A stretch of 64,000 nt of DNA from Luzula sylvatica (Eukaryota; Streptophyta; Magnoliopsida; Poales; Juncaceae). Position numbers and translations under genes: made by a program. Positions 34,119 to 44,447 of the stretch are shown here, piece by piece; the first letter of the stretch is position 1, and each line of letters opens with the position of its first letter. The notes beneath the pieces were generated by a model that saw only the letters and a program-made list of their open reading frames with translations, ran no database searches and was not told the origin of the DNA. The stretch is taken from assembly GCA_946800325.1 (NCBI GenBank), contig OX326956.1, positions 12,937,167 through 13,001,166 of the forward strand. Reading direction: 5' to 3'.

Positions 34119-36657
34119 ATGAGAGACTCCGGCATGAATAAGAAAGTGAATCGGAAGTTCAAATTCAGAGGTTTCACCTTAAAAGTCGATGCTTTGGAGG
34201 AGGCTCTTGCATTCATATCTCGCTTTCCTGGCGAAGAGGACGAAGCCCTCGATATACTAATTGATGAAATCGACAAAGAATCATGTAAATTGATATTACT
34301 AACCCTTTCATATACTAATTCAAGCACAATTTTGACATTTTGTTTTGTCAAATGAAGTAAAATCTTCAATTTTGAACAAGGAGTCTGTGCAGCGAGCTGT
34401 CAGTCTCTTAGTGGAGGCTGAATCTGCAGTGGACCCCACCTCGACAGCCGTCAGCAGCCACACTTCCCTTCGCGTCATCGATGCTTTTGTAGTGCCTAGA
34501 TTCCATTACGACCCAATAAAAAATGTTTTTTACGAGTAAGCCCTTCTTCCCTAACAAAATAGGAAATATCACATATATTACGAAACATTTGGTAATTTTT
34601 GTACCATAGACATACAGGGAGATTACCAATTCATGGCGAGGCTCAAGATAAGGCTTCATTATATCGAGATCGATATAAAATATTGCTTCAGAGACTATCT
34701 CGTGACAAGTTCTTCTCTACACCTGCATTTTCTACAGATTTATTAAATGACGACACTTGCGAGGTACCTCTCTCTCTCACTATCTCTTCTCACAATCATA
34801 TGAGGGGTATATATGATATTTCTTATATTTTCGGTACAGATAACATCGATACAATCATTAATTGGGTGTAAAGGAAGGAAATGGATAATGGGCGTAATTT
34901 CTCAGCTCGAAGAACGCCAATTTTATTTGGAGGATTTGAGTGCTGCGGTACCGATTGATTTATCCAATACAATATCCTTTTTGCCCCTCAATTTATCAAA
35001 TTTACCCTTTTATTATTTTATCTGTTCTTTAATGGCCAATTTTATTTTTGTATTTGTTTATCCTTAATAAAAGAATACAAAATAACATCAGGTTTTTTTG
35101 CCGAGAATACTGTAATTGTAGCCGAAGGAGAATTGCAACCAAATGGGATTTTCCAAGTATTTAGATTACCATTTTCTTCAATTTATTTTTTCAAATTTAT
35201 TATTGATATAAGGACTATGTTTAACAGGTGAATACATGTGGATTCCCACCTTTAGAGGAGAGAGAAACCACACTCCAACTTCTTGCGGGTCTCGATTTCT
35301 TCGGCGCCGGTACAATTTCTCCCGAAGAAACAGTAATTTCTCAAAACCTAAATCCCCCTTCTTTCTTATCAAATTTCAAATATATAAATAAATCATCTAT
35401 TTTGAAAATAAATTAATTTTCAATTAATTAACAGGCAAGACTATTAGAATTAGAAGAGAGGGCCGTGAATGACATGTTCGTTATCCTCTCCGATGTTTGG
35501 CTAGACAACGAAGAGGTAAATTTACAAATTTACCCTCAATTAAACTTCAAATTCAATTAGCACAATATAAATTTCTTTTCTTAGATAATGGGAAAGCTCG
35601 AAGTGGTTTTGGATGGATACGAAAATGTAGAAGTAGTTCCGAGTTTATTCGTTCTCATGGGAAATTTCTGTTCCAAACCCTGTAATTTATCCTTCCATTC
35701 TTTCTCCGATCTCAGGTACACAACAAAATGATATTTTTCAATTTGATCCCTAAATAGTAAATATTATAATTAATTTGACACAATTATGTAATGTAGAAAT
35801 CAATTCAAGAAACTTGGAGAAATGATTCAAGCGAGACCGAGAATTCATGAGCACAGTCGCTTTTTATTTATTCCTGGCCCTGATGATCCTGGTATTAATT
35901 ATCGAATTATAATTATTTAAAGAAATTGCTTTTTTTGAATTTTTTTATTTTAAAATAATTAATTTATTTGTTGAATGATAAATAGGGCCATCAAAGGTAT
36001 TACCAAGGTCTCGGCTACCTAAATATATAACCAAAGATTTAGAAAATCTCGTACCCAATGCAATATTTTCCACCAATCCTTGCAGGTAAATTAGTCAAAT
36101 ATTTTTTTTTTGACCTATTTAATTAATTTAATGTAATTTTTGTCGCAGAATAAAATATTACACACAAGAAATAGTATTCTTTAGACAAGATTTGCTTTAT
36201 AGAATGCGTCGTTCATGTTTAATACCTCCTTCCACCGAAGAAACTAACGACCCTTTTGAGCATGTTAGTTTTTTATTTTTATTACTTTATTTATTTTTAT
36301 TTTTCGTATTATATTTAATTTCTATAACAGTTAGTTGCGACGATAACACATCAAAGTCACCTTTGTCCATTGCCTCTGACGGTACAACCAGTTATTTGGA
36401 ACTACGATCACGCTCTTCGTTTATATCCAACTCCCCACACGGTACTTTTTTATATATTTTTAAATTTATAATAATTTCATAAGTTAATTTTTTTTTGTTA
36501 TTTATTATAGATAGTATTGGGGGATAGGAGCGAGCAAAAGGCGTTTAAATACACGGGGACTACGTGCTTCAATCCAGGTTCGTTTTCTAATGACGGGACT
36601 TTCGCGGCGTATCGACCTTGCAATAAAGAGGTCGAGCTTTCTTCTTTGGAGACTTAA
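34119..36657 (+). CDS. DPB2: DNA polymerase epsilon subunit B (13 coding exons, 530 aa)
   Basis: Second subunit of the leading-strand replicative polymerase epsilon; a non-catalytic calcineurin-like phosphoesterase fold that joins the polymerase to the CMG helicase. Exons: 34119-34284, 34358-34535, 34610-34763, 34840-34971, 35079-35156, 35228-35332, 35435-35515, 35585-35715, 35797-35891, 35986-36085, 36149-36263, 36331-36441, 36511-36657; the sum is 531 codons and every phase agrees. The N-terminal domain has [17 protein letters not shown]; later come [119 protein letters not shown] and [17 protein letters not shown] 5' UTR intron (34,035-34,116) is likely. Length matches Arabidopsis DPB2 (~526 aa). 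Its 3' part begins the tandem array. Confidence 0.97.
34972..35078 (+). other. U12-type AT-AC intron in DPB2 (107 bp)
   Basis: The intron between SNT and KITSGFF begins ATATCCTTTTT, the classic minor-spliceosome donor, and ends AC. A branch-site-like TCCTTAAT lies about 10-15 bases before the 3' end. The join is in phase (AAT ACA | AAA ATA ACA) and restores the conserved family sequence. The only nearby GT-AG pairing (donor at gtaccg, acceptor atcag) gives a premature stop. Confidence 0.88.
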
Positions 36658-38336
36658 AACGCTAAAATATCATATATGCCCCTATTAAATATCATATGGT
36701 CCCTAAATATGTTGTACTGATTTTCGTTAATATTAAGACGTATGATAAATGTAATTTATTTGTTTATTTCTAGTGTTTCGACTTGAATTTTATTCAAATA
36801 ATATATTACTTTGATTTTACCTAATTCGTCATTAGTCTGAAGAAATAATATACATATCGAGCGTGCAAAGCACCTGACAACTTATAATGAATCTCACAAA
36901 AAGATGGAGACCAAAAGATAGCTAGATGGATAATATTTGTATTAAATTTGATTAATTATAAATAATGGAGGATTATCAAATGTATATATAGTTCTCGTGG
37001 ACTCATTGCCCCTAACTTTCTAAAAATATCGAATATGATTATATGATATATAATGGGACAAGTACATATTCTTTAGGTTATATTTGATTTCATCAACAAT
37101 GGAGATTAAAAAAACATGAAATGAGAAATTAGTTTCTAGCTTACGAAAACCAATATCCATATAATCTTTTGGCCCACATATCTAAATGAGTCCACTATAC
37201 TATTTTTTTCAAAAAAAAAGATTCGTATGAAAATTTAGGACATATGTACTTCTTAGTCATTGGCCCAAAAAATTGTATGTTCAAGATTGTCGGTTGTTAT
37301 CAAAGTTATACATCCTTAACAATACTTACCTTGGCTATACTATAATGTTTATTAAAATTAAAATAATTTAAAATTTACTAAAATTATTTAATAATATATT
37401 TACGATGTTGATCATTTTATCTTAATAAAATATTATTTTAAAGAAATTCAAATAAATGACTAAAACATAGCAAAAAACCAAGATATTGATTTTGACTTTT
37501 AGTCTATACTATAGAATACCTGCTCATCCAAAACAAACTCTTAGATGATAGAATTTGCAAGTCTTAAAAGGTAGAAATCATAGAAAAAACCAGTATTACA
37601 AAAATGGAACAAAAAATAAAAATTAAAAATTAAGATAACTAATATTACACAAATAAAAAAAATGAAAAACAAAAGAATTCATGAATAAAAAAATACGAGT
37701 TTATTACTTTGAAATATTTACTTGCTACATAATTATGACAAACCAAGCAACGTATGAATGGAAACTAGCATTTATAATTTAATTATGCACACATATGCAA
37801 ATGAATCAAATCAATAAAAAAAATAATAATAATATTACAAGTGATCACGAAAAAACAAATCAACAAAACTTCTGGCGTTCGATGATAATTCAAGCCTCGA
37901 CCGATGAGTGGTTTGGGATACGACCTCTGAAGCTCGAAAGGGAAGATGAGGCTCGTAGCCAAGTTCAACATTTCGAAGTTTTCAATTCAAGCCTCGACAA
38001 ATCATAAATTTATTCGAAACGACATTTAATCAAAACAAAGGTAATCACACATTTAAAAGTGCCGAATGGCTTTCCAACTCAAAACCCTATTTGGCATGTG
38101 AAAAATAAACAACTCCACGATGAAACTCCACGATAAAACAAACCCACAGAAAAACATAAACAACTCCACGATGAAACTCCACGATAAAACAAACCCACAG
38201 AAAAACATAAATCCCACATTTTTCACATGCCAAATTAGGATAGAGCTCGAAATACATTCTCCACTTTTAAAGACACTTTTAAAGATGTGATTAATTTTGT
38301 TTGGATTAAACGTATTTTACAATAAATCGTGATTTG
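36658..38336. other. Spacer between DPB2 and the C2-NT-related gene
   Basis: AT-rich 3' flank. At 37,239-37,246 it holds the uninterrupted target gacatatg that is occupied by a transposon in units 2 and 3, and near 37,336 the uninterrupted ctata target of the unit 2 solo LTR. A foldback repeat fills 38,043-38,292. No further gene seen. Confidence 0.6.
38043..38292. repeat. Foldback repeat with internal 56-bp tandem duplication
   Basis: The outer arms (aatcacacatttaaaagtg and its diverged complement near 38,270-38,292) and inner arms (tttggcatgtgaaaaa / tttttcacatgccaaa) are inverted. Between them a 56-bp unit containing aactccacgatgaaactcca occurs twice. Unit 2 carries the same element with an extra partial repeat (51,714-51,965). 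Probably a MITE. Confidence 0.65.
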
Positions 38337-41043
38337 TCAAGAAGTGACCTTGATGCGGCTGCTGACAGGTAAATGGAGATCTCCAGTTTTCTCTTTCCCT
38401 CTCGGCATCTCCATGTGTACGCGATGATGGACGGAGCCGGCTTGTGGAGATGGCCATCCTGTATGGAAATCAATCAAATGGAGATTTAGAGGTGAATGAA
38501 TGGATTTTCAGAATTTAAAAGAGAAAAATAAAAAATAAAAATAATAATGCTTACCACGTTGATTGATAACTCGAAATCCCATGTTGATTAAACTTGCCCA
38601 CTTCACCATGATAAAAAGCGAAAGCCAAAGCACCAAAAACCGTATCTAGAATATAAATAAACAAAGGAATTAAACTAATTTCTTTTCAATAAAACTAATT
38701 TGAATTCCCTGATTAATGAATTACTTACCAATAGAGTAGCAGATTTCAGCCAGTTGCGAAGTTTGCTCCGGCCACGATGCTCTTGATTTGTCGAAACAGA
38801 AAGTGCGGAGGAGGATGCGACCAACTGGAGACCTCCATTTGTTGCTTCCTCATTCTTTTTTTCCTGAATCACGGGTTTGTTGCGGATGATGAGGGACTGA
38901 GCTGGCTTTGGGGGTTTGTTGCGGATGATGAGGGAGTGAGCTGGCTTTGGGGGTTTGTTGCGGATGATGACAGGGACAGGCTGAGCAAGCTGAGCCGGCT
39001 TCGCGGGTTCGTTGCGGATGAAGACAGGGACTGGCTGAGCGGGTTCGATACAGGTGAATCCCACCTGAACCATCCGCATGAAGTCTTCTGGATCCCACCC
39101 GTTCTGCTCCCTTGCATTATTCTTGAAGACAGTGTCCACGATGAATCGCTGGATGTAGATCCTACAACATTCCTTCCCTGTCATGATCTCCTCCGCCCCT
39201 TTTCCTCGTATTCTAGTCGATTCCCCAAATCTGATCATGTAAGCCCGATCATTCACGCCTCCTCCTAATTTCCTGCCGATTGTCTCTGTGATGAAATACT
39301 CCGTCTTATCGGCTCTCAGCAGGAAGAAGTGGTTATCCCAGCCCACCACATAATATACTGGGCCGCTAGATCTCTCCACGACTTGCCCAATTCCATCCCA
39401 AATCTCTTCAAAACTCATCAAACCCGTGTTTAATTCTCTCTTGAGGTAATCCGATTTGAAGGTCCCCATAAAAGACTTCGACTGGTTCGCGACCAGCTGG
39501 CAGGTACGAGCCGTCAGGGCCGTCTCGAGGTCGAAGTGCCCGTCATTAAAGTCCAACTTGTGCTCCGGACACATCCGCAACCACTCTCTCGCACCTAATT
39601 CATCAATTCCACAAAAATCTCAATTACGACTACTCAACAGGACAAATAATGGTAGATAATAAATGCAAGAATCTAAACAAATGTTGAATTTCTTGCATTT
39701 ATTATGAAAGAAATATAAACAAAACGAATTGATAAAGAGTATGTTACCTTGAATGATGAGGTCGGTGAAGGTTCGTGTGGGGAAGATCCTATCTCCATGG
39801 ACGGCCATCCAAGTGGCAAGTGTAACGGATAGGACGGAGCAGGCTCCATAACCTTGCACTTCTTCATTGAATTGGTCCAAGCCGGCAAACAGAATCTCCG
39901 CTTCCATCGTCGCTCTCTTGTCTCCGCTCACCACTTTTCTCTTCTCCCACAAAACCTGATTTCAATTTCAATTTCAATTCCAATTCAGAATTAACAAAAC
40001 TACATGATTTCCTTCAAAAAAACAAATTGTAGAGGTCAAATCATACCGCTCCGCTACTGCCCGCAGAATTCGACCACTTCTCATTCTTCTCGGCCTGCTC
40101 CGATGAAACCTGGTTTCAATTTCAATACAAAATTAACATAAGCAAAAGATTTGGTTCAAAAATTAAATTGTACAAGTCAAATCATACCGCTGCAGTACCG
40201 CCCGCGGAATTCGACCAATTTTTATTCTTCTCGGCCTGCTCCAATGAAATCTGATTTCAATTTCAATTAAAAATTAACAAAGGCAAAATATTTGGTTCAA
40301 AAAACAAATTGTAGAAGTCAAATCAGATTCATACCGCTGCACTACCGCCCGCGGTATTCGACCAGTCCTTAGTCTTCTCGGCCTGCTCCGATGAAACCTG
40401 ATTTCAATTAAAAATTAACAACAACAACAACAACAACAACAACAAATGATTTCAATTTTAGAAGTCAAATCATTACAAATTATTTGCCCTCACATATTTG
40501 CATTTTACTCCCTATTATCTGATCAGCCAATTGGTTTTTGTTAGTTTGAATTTCAAACTTATCTCCTCAAATATTTACTGTTTCGGGCACGATTTTAGTA
40601 ACCTAAAGTTACAATTTGGGCAAAACTTTGCATCTCAAAGTTATCAGTTTAATTTATCACTGATGCAATTGGATACATTATAAAAAAAAATGTCGCATCT
40701 TAATTTGCGTAACTTTTTGCAGCAATTTCACTATGGAAAGAATATAATTTAAAAAAATGCTGGGGTTATGGATGTAAAGTTTCCATAAACATGATTAGCA
40801 TACCGCATTTGCACAAAATCAGATTTTAACACCTTATTGATTAGCATATCTATAGAACACTAATCAGATTTTACTACTGATCGGCTCAATTAACCCCCAA
40901 TTCGATACACAAAAGGCAAATAAAATAAAAACAAGTACCTTGCCAACTGTTGCAGAAATCTTCACTCGTGACTTCTCCTTCTTTTCCTTCCTCTTCCTTG
41001 TCCACGAAAACAAGCATGAAACGTTGGGAAAGCATTTCGCCAT
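38337..41043 (-). CDS. C2-NT-protein-related, C-terminally membrane-anchored protein, copy 1 (8 exons, 526 aa)
   Basis: Function unknown. Exons 41043-40939, 40397-40335, 40250-40188, 40109-40047, 39955-39748, 39594-38729, 38645-38555 and 38458-38337 join in phase (527 codons, stop TGA). It starts MAKCFPNVSCLFSWTRKRK. Exons 2-4 are 63-bp repeats encoding xSxEQAEKxxxWSNxAG. Exons 5-6 carry GACSVLSVTLATWMAVHGDR, HFDLETALTAR, SFEEIWDGIGQ and VYYVVGWDNHFFLLRADKTE, which resemble the conserved C-terminal region of plant C2-NT (EEIG1/EHBP1-type) proteins (DKHFDLETVLQAK, SFDxIWDE, YIVSWNDHFFVLK). The C2 domain itself is absent. A Pro-rich repeat (IIRNKPPKPAHSL) follows, then one hydrophobic helix in exon 7 (IRFLVLWLSLFIMVKWASLI). 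The start in this frame is chosen because a longer overlapping frame from 41,134 does not splice in phase. Family assignment is from memory. Confidence 0.72.
40047..40397 (-). repeat. Triplicated 63-bp exon with its introns
   Basis: Exons 40397-40335, 40250-40188 and 40109-40047 are each exactly 63 bp, phase 0 at both ends, and share the core gagcaggccgagaaga and the intron start gtatgatttga/gtatgaatctga. Spacing is ~141-147 bp. Introns are repeated as well (tttcaatt and aaattaaca motifs). Exon 5 begins with a similar acceptor context (aaatcag). Confidence 0.88.
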
Positions 41044-41846
41044 TATTGCAGTCCTTGCGCTGAGCTCGATTAGGTATGGAAGCGTTAGAGAACGGAGAAG
41101 AGGATAATACGAGAATAATATGGTTTTCAGACATGGCGAAAACGGTTGGTTCTTTCTATTCTGGGCGAACGATTATATTCTATTGTTAGGGTTTTTGCTC
41201 GTTAGGAGCTTGTCGAAAGAAGAGAGGGAAGAAGGAAGGTTTTGCCGTGCTACTTCTTTCTGTACTATTATTATCTTTTTTCCATGTACCAGTTTTATAT
41301 ATCCTGCATTTTCATTCCCGGATTTCATTTCTCGAATTTCTTTTCTCAAATTTGAACAGTTTTTGAAGAAGGCTTGAATTTGCAAAATGACATATTTGAG
41401 TACTTCGGTGTAATTGTACCATTCTAACCATTTAATTTTTATATTTTTTGTGTAATTGAATAGAGATTTTTTTGAGTAAGACACAAAATTAGAATTCCAA
41501 TTTTAAGAATGAGGCGCATATTTGCAAATTTTATTAATGCATATATTTTTTTGGAATAGTGCAATTTGCAAATCACTCTTGAATTATTGGTGTCTGTGCC
41601 TTATTTTTTATCGTCTCCACTTTCCATTATTTGTGATTAAATAAATTACTTTTTTATATTTTTTTTATCAGTACATATTAAGTGTTATGGTTACTATCAG
41701 TATATTGATGAATTATATTTTTCATGCAAATCTAACAATTATTTGAGAATTATAAATGACTTATCACTAAGTTAAATATAATTTAAAATATAATTTATTA
41801 TAAAATTTTGAGTTATTTGCTTTATGTCCTCTTAAATATCTTATTA
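41044..41846. other. Upstream region of the C2-NT-related gene
   Basis: GC-richer leader and promoter side up to about 41,370, then AT-rich. A ~55-bp block (tatatcctgcattttcattc, 41,307) recurs downstream at 44,358. No separate gene supported. Confidence 0.5.
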
Positions 41847-42206
41847 ATAAAGGAGTAAATATATTTTAACTGTCAAAAATATTCCACAATTAATATTACA
41901 TTAATTATAGCGTGTTTACACAAAGTTTTAAAAAAGTACTCTAACATTTACTGAAAAACAAACAAAAAAAAGTTGATGGCATTGAGAAAAATTTATGTAT
42001 ATAGTATTTAATAATTTATATTGTGTTTTGTCATCACAATCAATACATACGAATTCAGTGTATATATCATGCAATTATATAATAAATTTTACTTGTATTA
42101 GTATAGAGAAGACTTGGTCCATTTATCTTCTTTGATTTGAAGAAACACTTGGCCTATTGTCATCATAAACCAAGTCCACCAGAGTTAAATAAGTATGATA
42201 ATGATT
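41847..42206 (+). repeat. 360-bp direct repeat within the unit, copy a
   Basis: The sequence from aataaaggagtaaatatatt to agtatgataatgattt is closely repeated at 47,061-47,440. The shared parts include ccatttatcttctttgattt and gtcatcataaaccaagtcca. It recurs in unit 2 near 55,539 and 60,754. Confidence 0.85.
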
Positions 42207-43521
42207 TTTTTTTTTTTGATAAAAAAAGAGTTGGCTCATATGTCATCCATCCATTAATGTCAACGGAGATCCAATCTAGATGATAAAATAAATATATTAA
42301 ATTAAAACAATTGGAGATTCATCCACTAGTTTTTTTCCTAACGTTCTAAAACCTTTTCTCTTGTTACATAGGTCCATGAACCCATAACTCTTTGGAATGA
42401 AGGAACATGATATAATAATTTGTGCACACATGTCTCATTCTTAATCTGGTAATCATGTTATTATTGTAAGTTAATTTATTCAGAATTTTTATTTTGTACC
42501 TAACTTTGTGCAATCTTCTTCTGCAAAAAATCATTACATTTATTTCTACCATTGAATTATGATATATGACAATTTAAACCATCGATCAATTATTGGTTTT
42601 TTATAATCATATTTTTTTGTACTCATTTAAGTGTTCATTATTTTACACTATATTTTAATAGTTCTTATAAATCTACATTCTACATTAAAGATGTGAATTA
42701 TTATTATCGACTATAATACATGATCAAACGTGAATATAGTACAAGATGAAAAATATATATATGAATTACTAATAATTTAATATGTAATATTATAAAACAT
42801 ACAACATATATTAGTGTTGTTTTTAGAAACTTAATTTTTAAAATCCACCAAATTTATTCAGATACCGAATTCGATTTAATCGGTTTAGTTTTTCGATTTA
42901 TTTGGTACAGTTTGGTTCAAAAAAAATGCAATTGTTCGGTTTATTCGGTTCAGTTCGGTTTTTGAATTCTGGAAATCAATTATGCCGAACCCACTGTTTT
43001 CCATATTTTTTAATTTTTTTAATGTTAAAATGTAAAATATGATATAATATCTTAGAAAATTATATAATTATATTTTATAATATATAATTATGTTTTTTGA
43101 TATTCAATATATAAATATTCTAATGAATTTACTGATATTTTAAAATTATAATGTTTCTTAAATAAACCGAATAACAATATAATTTTTCGGTTCGATTTTT
43201 AGTTGGTTCAAAACTTAAAACGGTGCGATTCATATTGAATTTTGTTCGATTCCATTTAAAAATGTTTAGGCTTATTTGATTTGATTTGAAACGGAACCGA
43301 TCGAACTAACATTCCTAGTCTCACGGGGCCTACAAATACAATTTATCGCATATATTTCTTTGTTTTTTCAAGTACTCAAATTTTTTGGTTAATTAGCCTA
43401 TAAAACCCATTAATTATATAATAATTAGGTCTAGAGGAAATAATAATATATATATTCAATGAATAGTGGATTAAGAATTCATTTGAGTCGGGCCCTATTG
43501 AAAAATATAATACTGAGTAAG
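42207..43521. other. AT-rich spacer with decayed MITE
   Basis: 42,845-43,315 has scattered tcggtttattcggttcagtt-type motifs at both sides, like the MITE at 20,937. A segment near 42,690-42,840 resembles 45,980-46,200 (ataatttaatatgtaatatt). No gene. Confidence 0.5.
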
Positions 43522-44142
43522 TAGGGATGTCAATGGTGTGGATATTGCCCGAACCGACCCGAACCGTATCCCAAGAAATATCCGGATTCGAAAAAAATAT
43601 CCGGATCCGAGTGGATCCGGATATGGATCTGGTTGCTAATTTTAGGATCCGGAACCGGATTCGATATTAGGTTTTGGTGCGGGGACCGGATCCGTGTTCC
43701 GGATCCGGGTATTTTTAGGATCCGGATACTCGGAACCAGATTCGAGTATCCGGAACCGAATCCGGATACGCATATTATATATTATTTTTATATATTATAT
43801 TTGATATTAGTTGAAAAATCATATACAAATTAATGATTTGTGAGTGATTTAAACTCACAATCGTAAAATTACGTTTAAATATAATCATATTTATCGTTTA
43901 TGTCACAAATTATATATATTTATAGCTAAAAAGTAAGTTATGTTATGATAACATAATATTCGTTTTAATATCCGAAAGAGAACCGTATCCGTATCCGACA
44001 ATATCCGAACCGTATCCGTTTATTTTCCGAACCGTATCCGGATCCGGGTAATTCCGTATCCGGATCTGTATCCGAAAAAAAATATGGATATGGATCTGGT
44101 ATGACCATTATCCGAACCGGATCCGAACCATTGACACCCCTA
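43522..44142. mobile_element. Intact hAT-like family B element (621 bp), unit 1
   Basis: Ends TAGGGATGTCAATGG and CCATTGACACCCCTA are inverted with one mismatch. The 8-bp duplication tgagtaag is perfect (43,514-43,521 and 44,143-44,150). Subterminal atccggatccg-type repeats fill both sides. No transposase frame. Confidence 0.88.
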
Positions 44143-44197
44143 TGAGTAAGCCTTTAGTAAATATAAACAAATGTTGTGCTTATTTTCAAACATTACG

Positions 44198-44447
44198 AAC
44201 TCCATGGATCTTTCTCCGTGCACTCACCAGTCTCTTACGCTCGTCGAGCCCTCCTCCGCCCACGTCACCCTCACCGTTACTGGCGACGTTGACGATCTTG
44301 AGATTTCATTTGTACGGACACTTTACCGGAAAATCATATTCGGAACATGTAGAAGGATATATATCCTGCATTTTCATTCTTGGATTTCATTTCTCGAATT
44401 TATTTTCTTGTCTACACTATTTTCCATCCTCCAATTTTAAATTGTGA
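44198..44447 (+). pseudogene. Possible gene-start remnant beside the hAT, unit 1
   Basis: A short GC-richer island encodes MDLSPCTHQSLTLVEPSSAH then VTLTVTGDVDDLEIS in one frame, with no recognisable donor, homologue or continuation. The following 55 bp match the upstream region of the C2-NT-related gene (41,307). I do not recognise the protein; it may be a captured or duplicated first exon. Confidence 0.3.

Noticed and set aside
34920..35095. GT-AG splicing for the fourth DPB2 intron (donor gtaccg, acceptor atcag)
   Set aside because: It removes the conserved VPIDLSNT block and hits a stop within a few codons; the AT-AC join is in phase and restores the family sequence.
38777..39268. 163-codon plus-strand frame opposite exon 6 of the array gene (also 52,449-52,940)
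   Set aside because: Antisense shadow of a conserved coding exon whose Pro-rich repeats keep the other strand open; no homology recognised.
40886..41134. 82-codon minus-strand frame starting MSENHIILVL as first exon of the array gene
   Set aside because: It overlaps the true first exon in another frame and leaves a phase mismatch with the 63-bp exons; the frame from 41,043 (MAKCFPNV) joins exactly.
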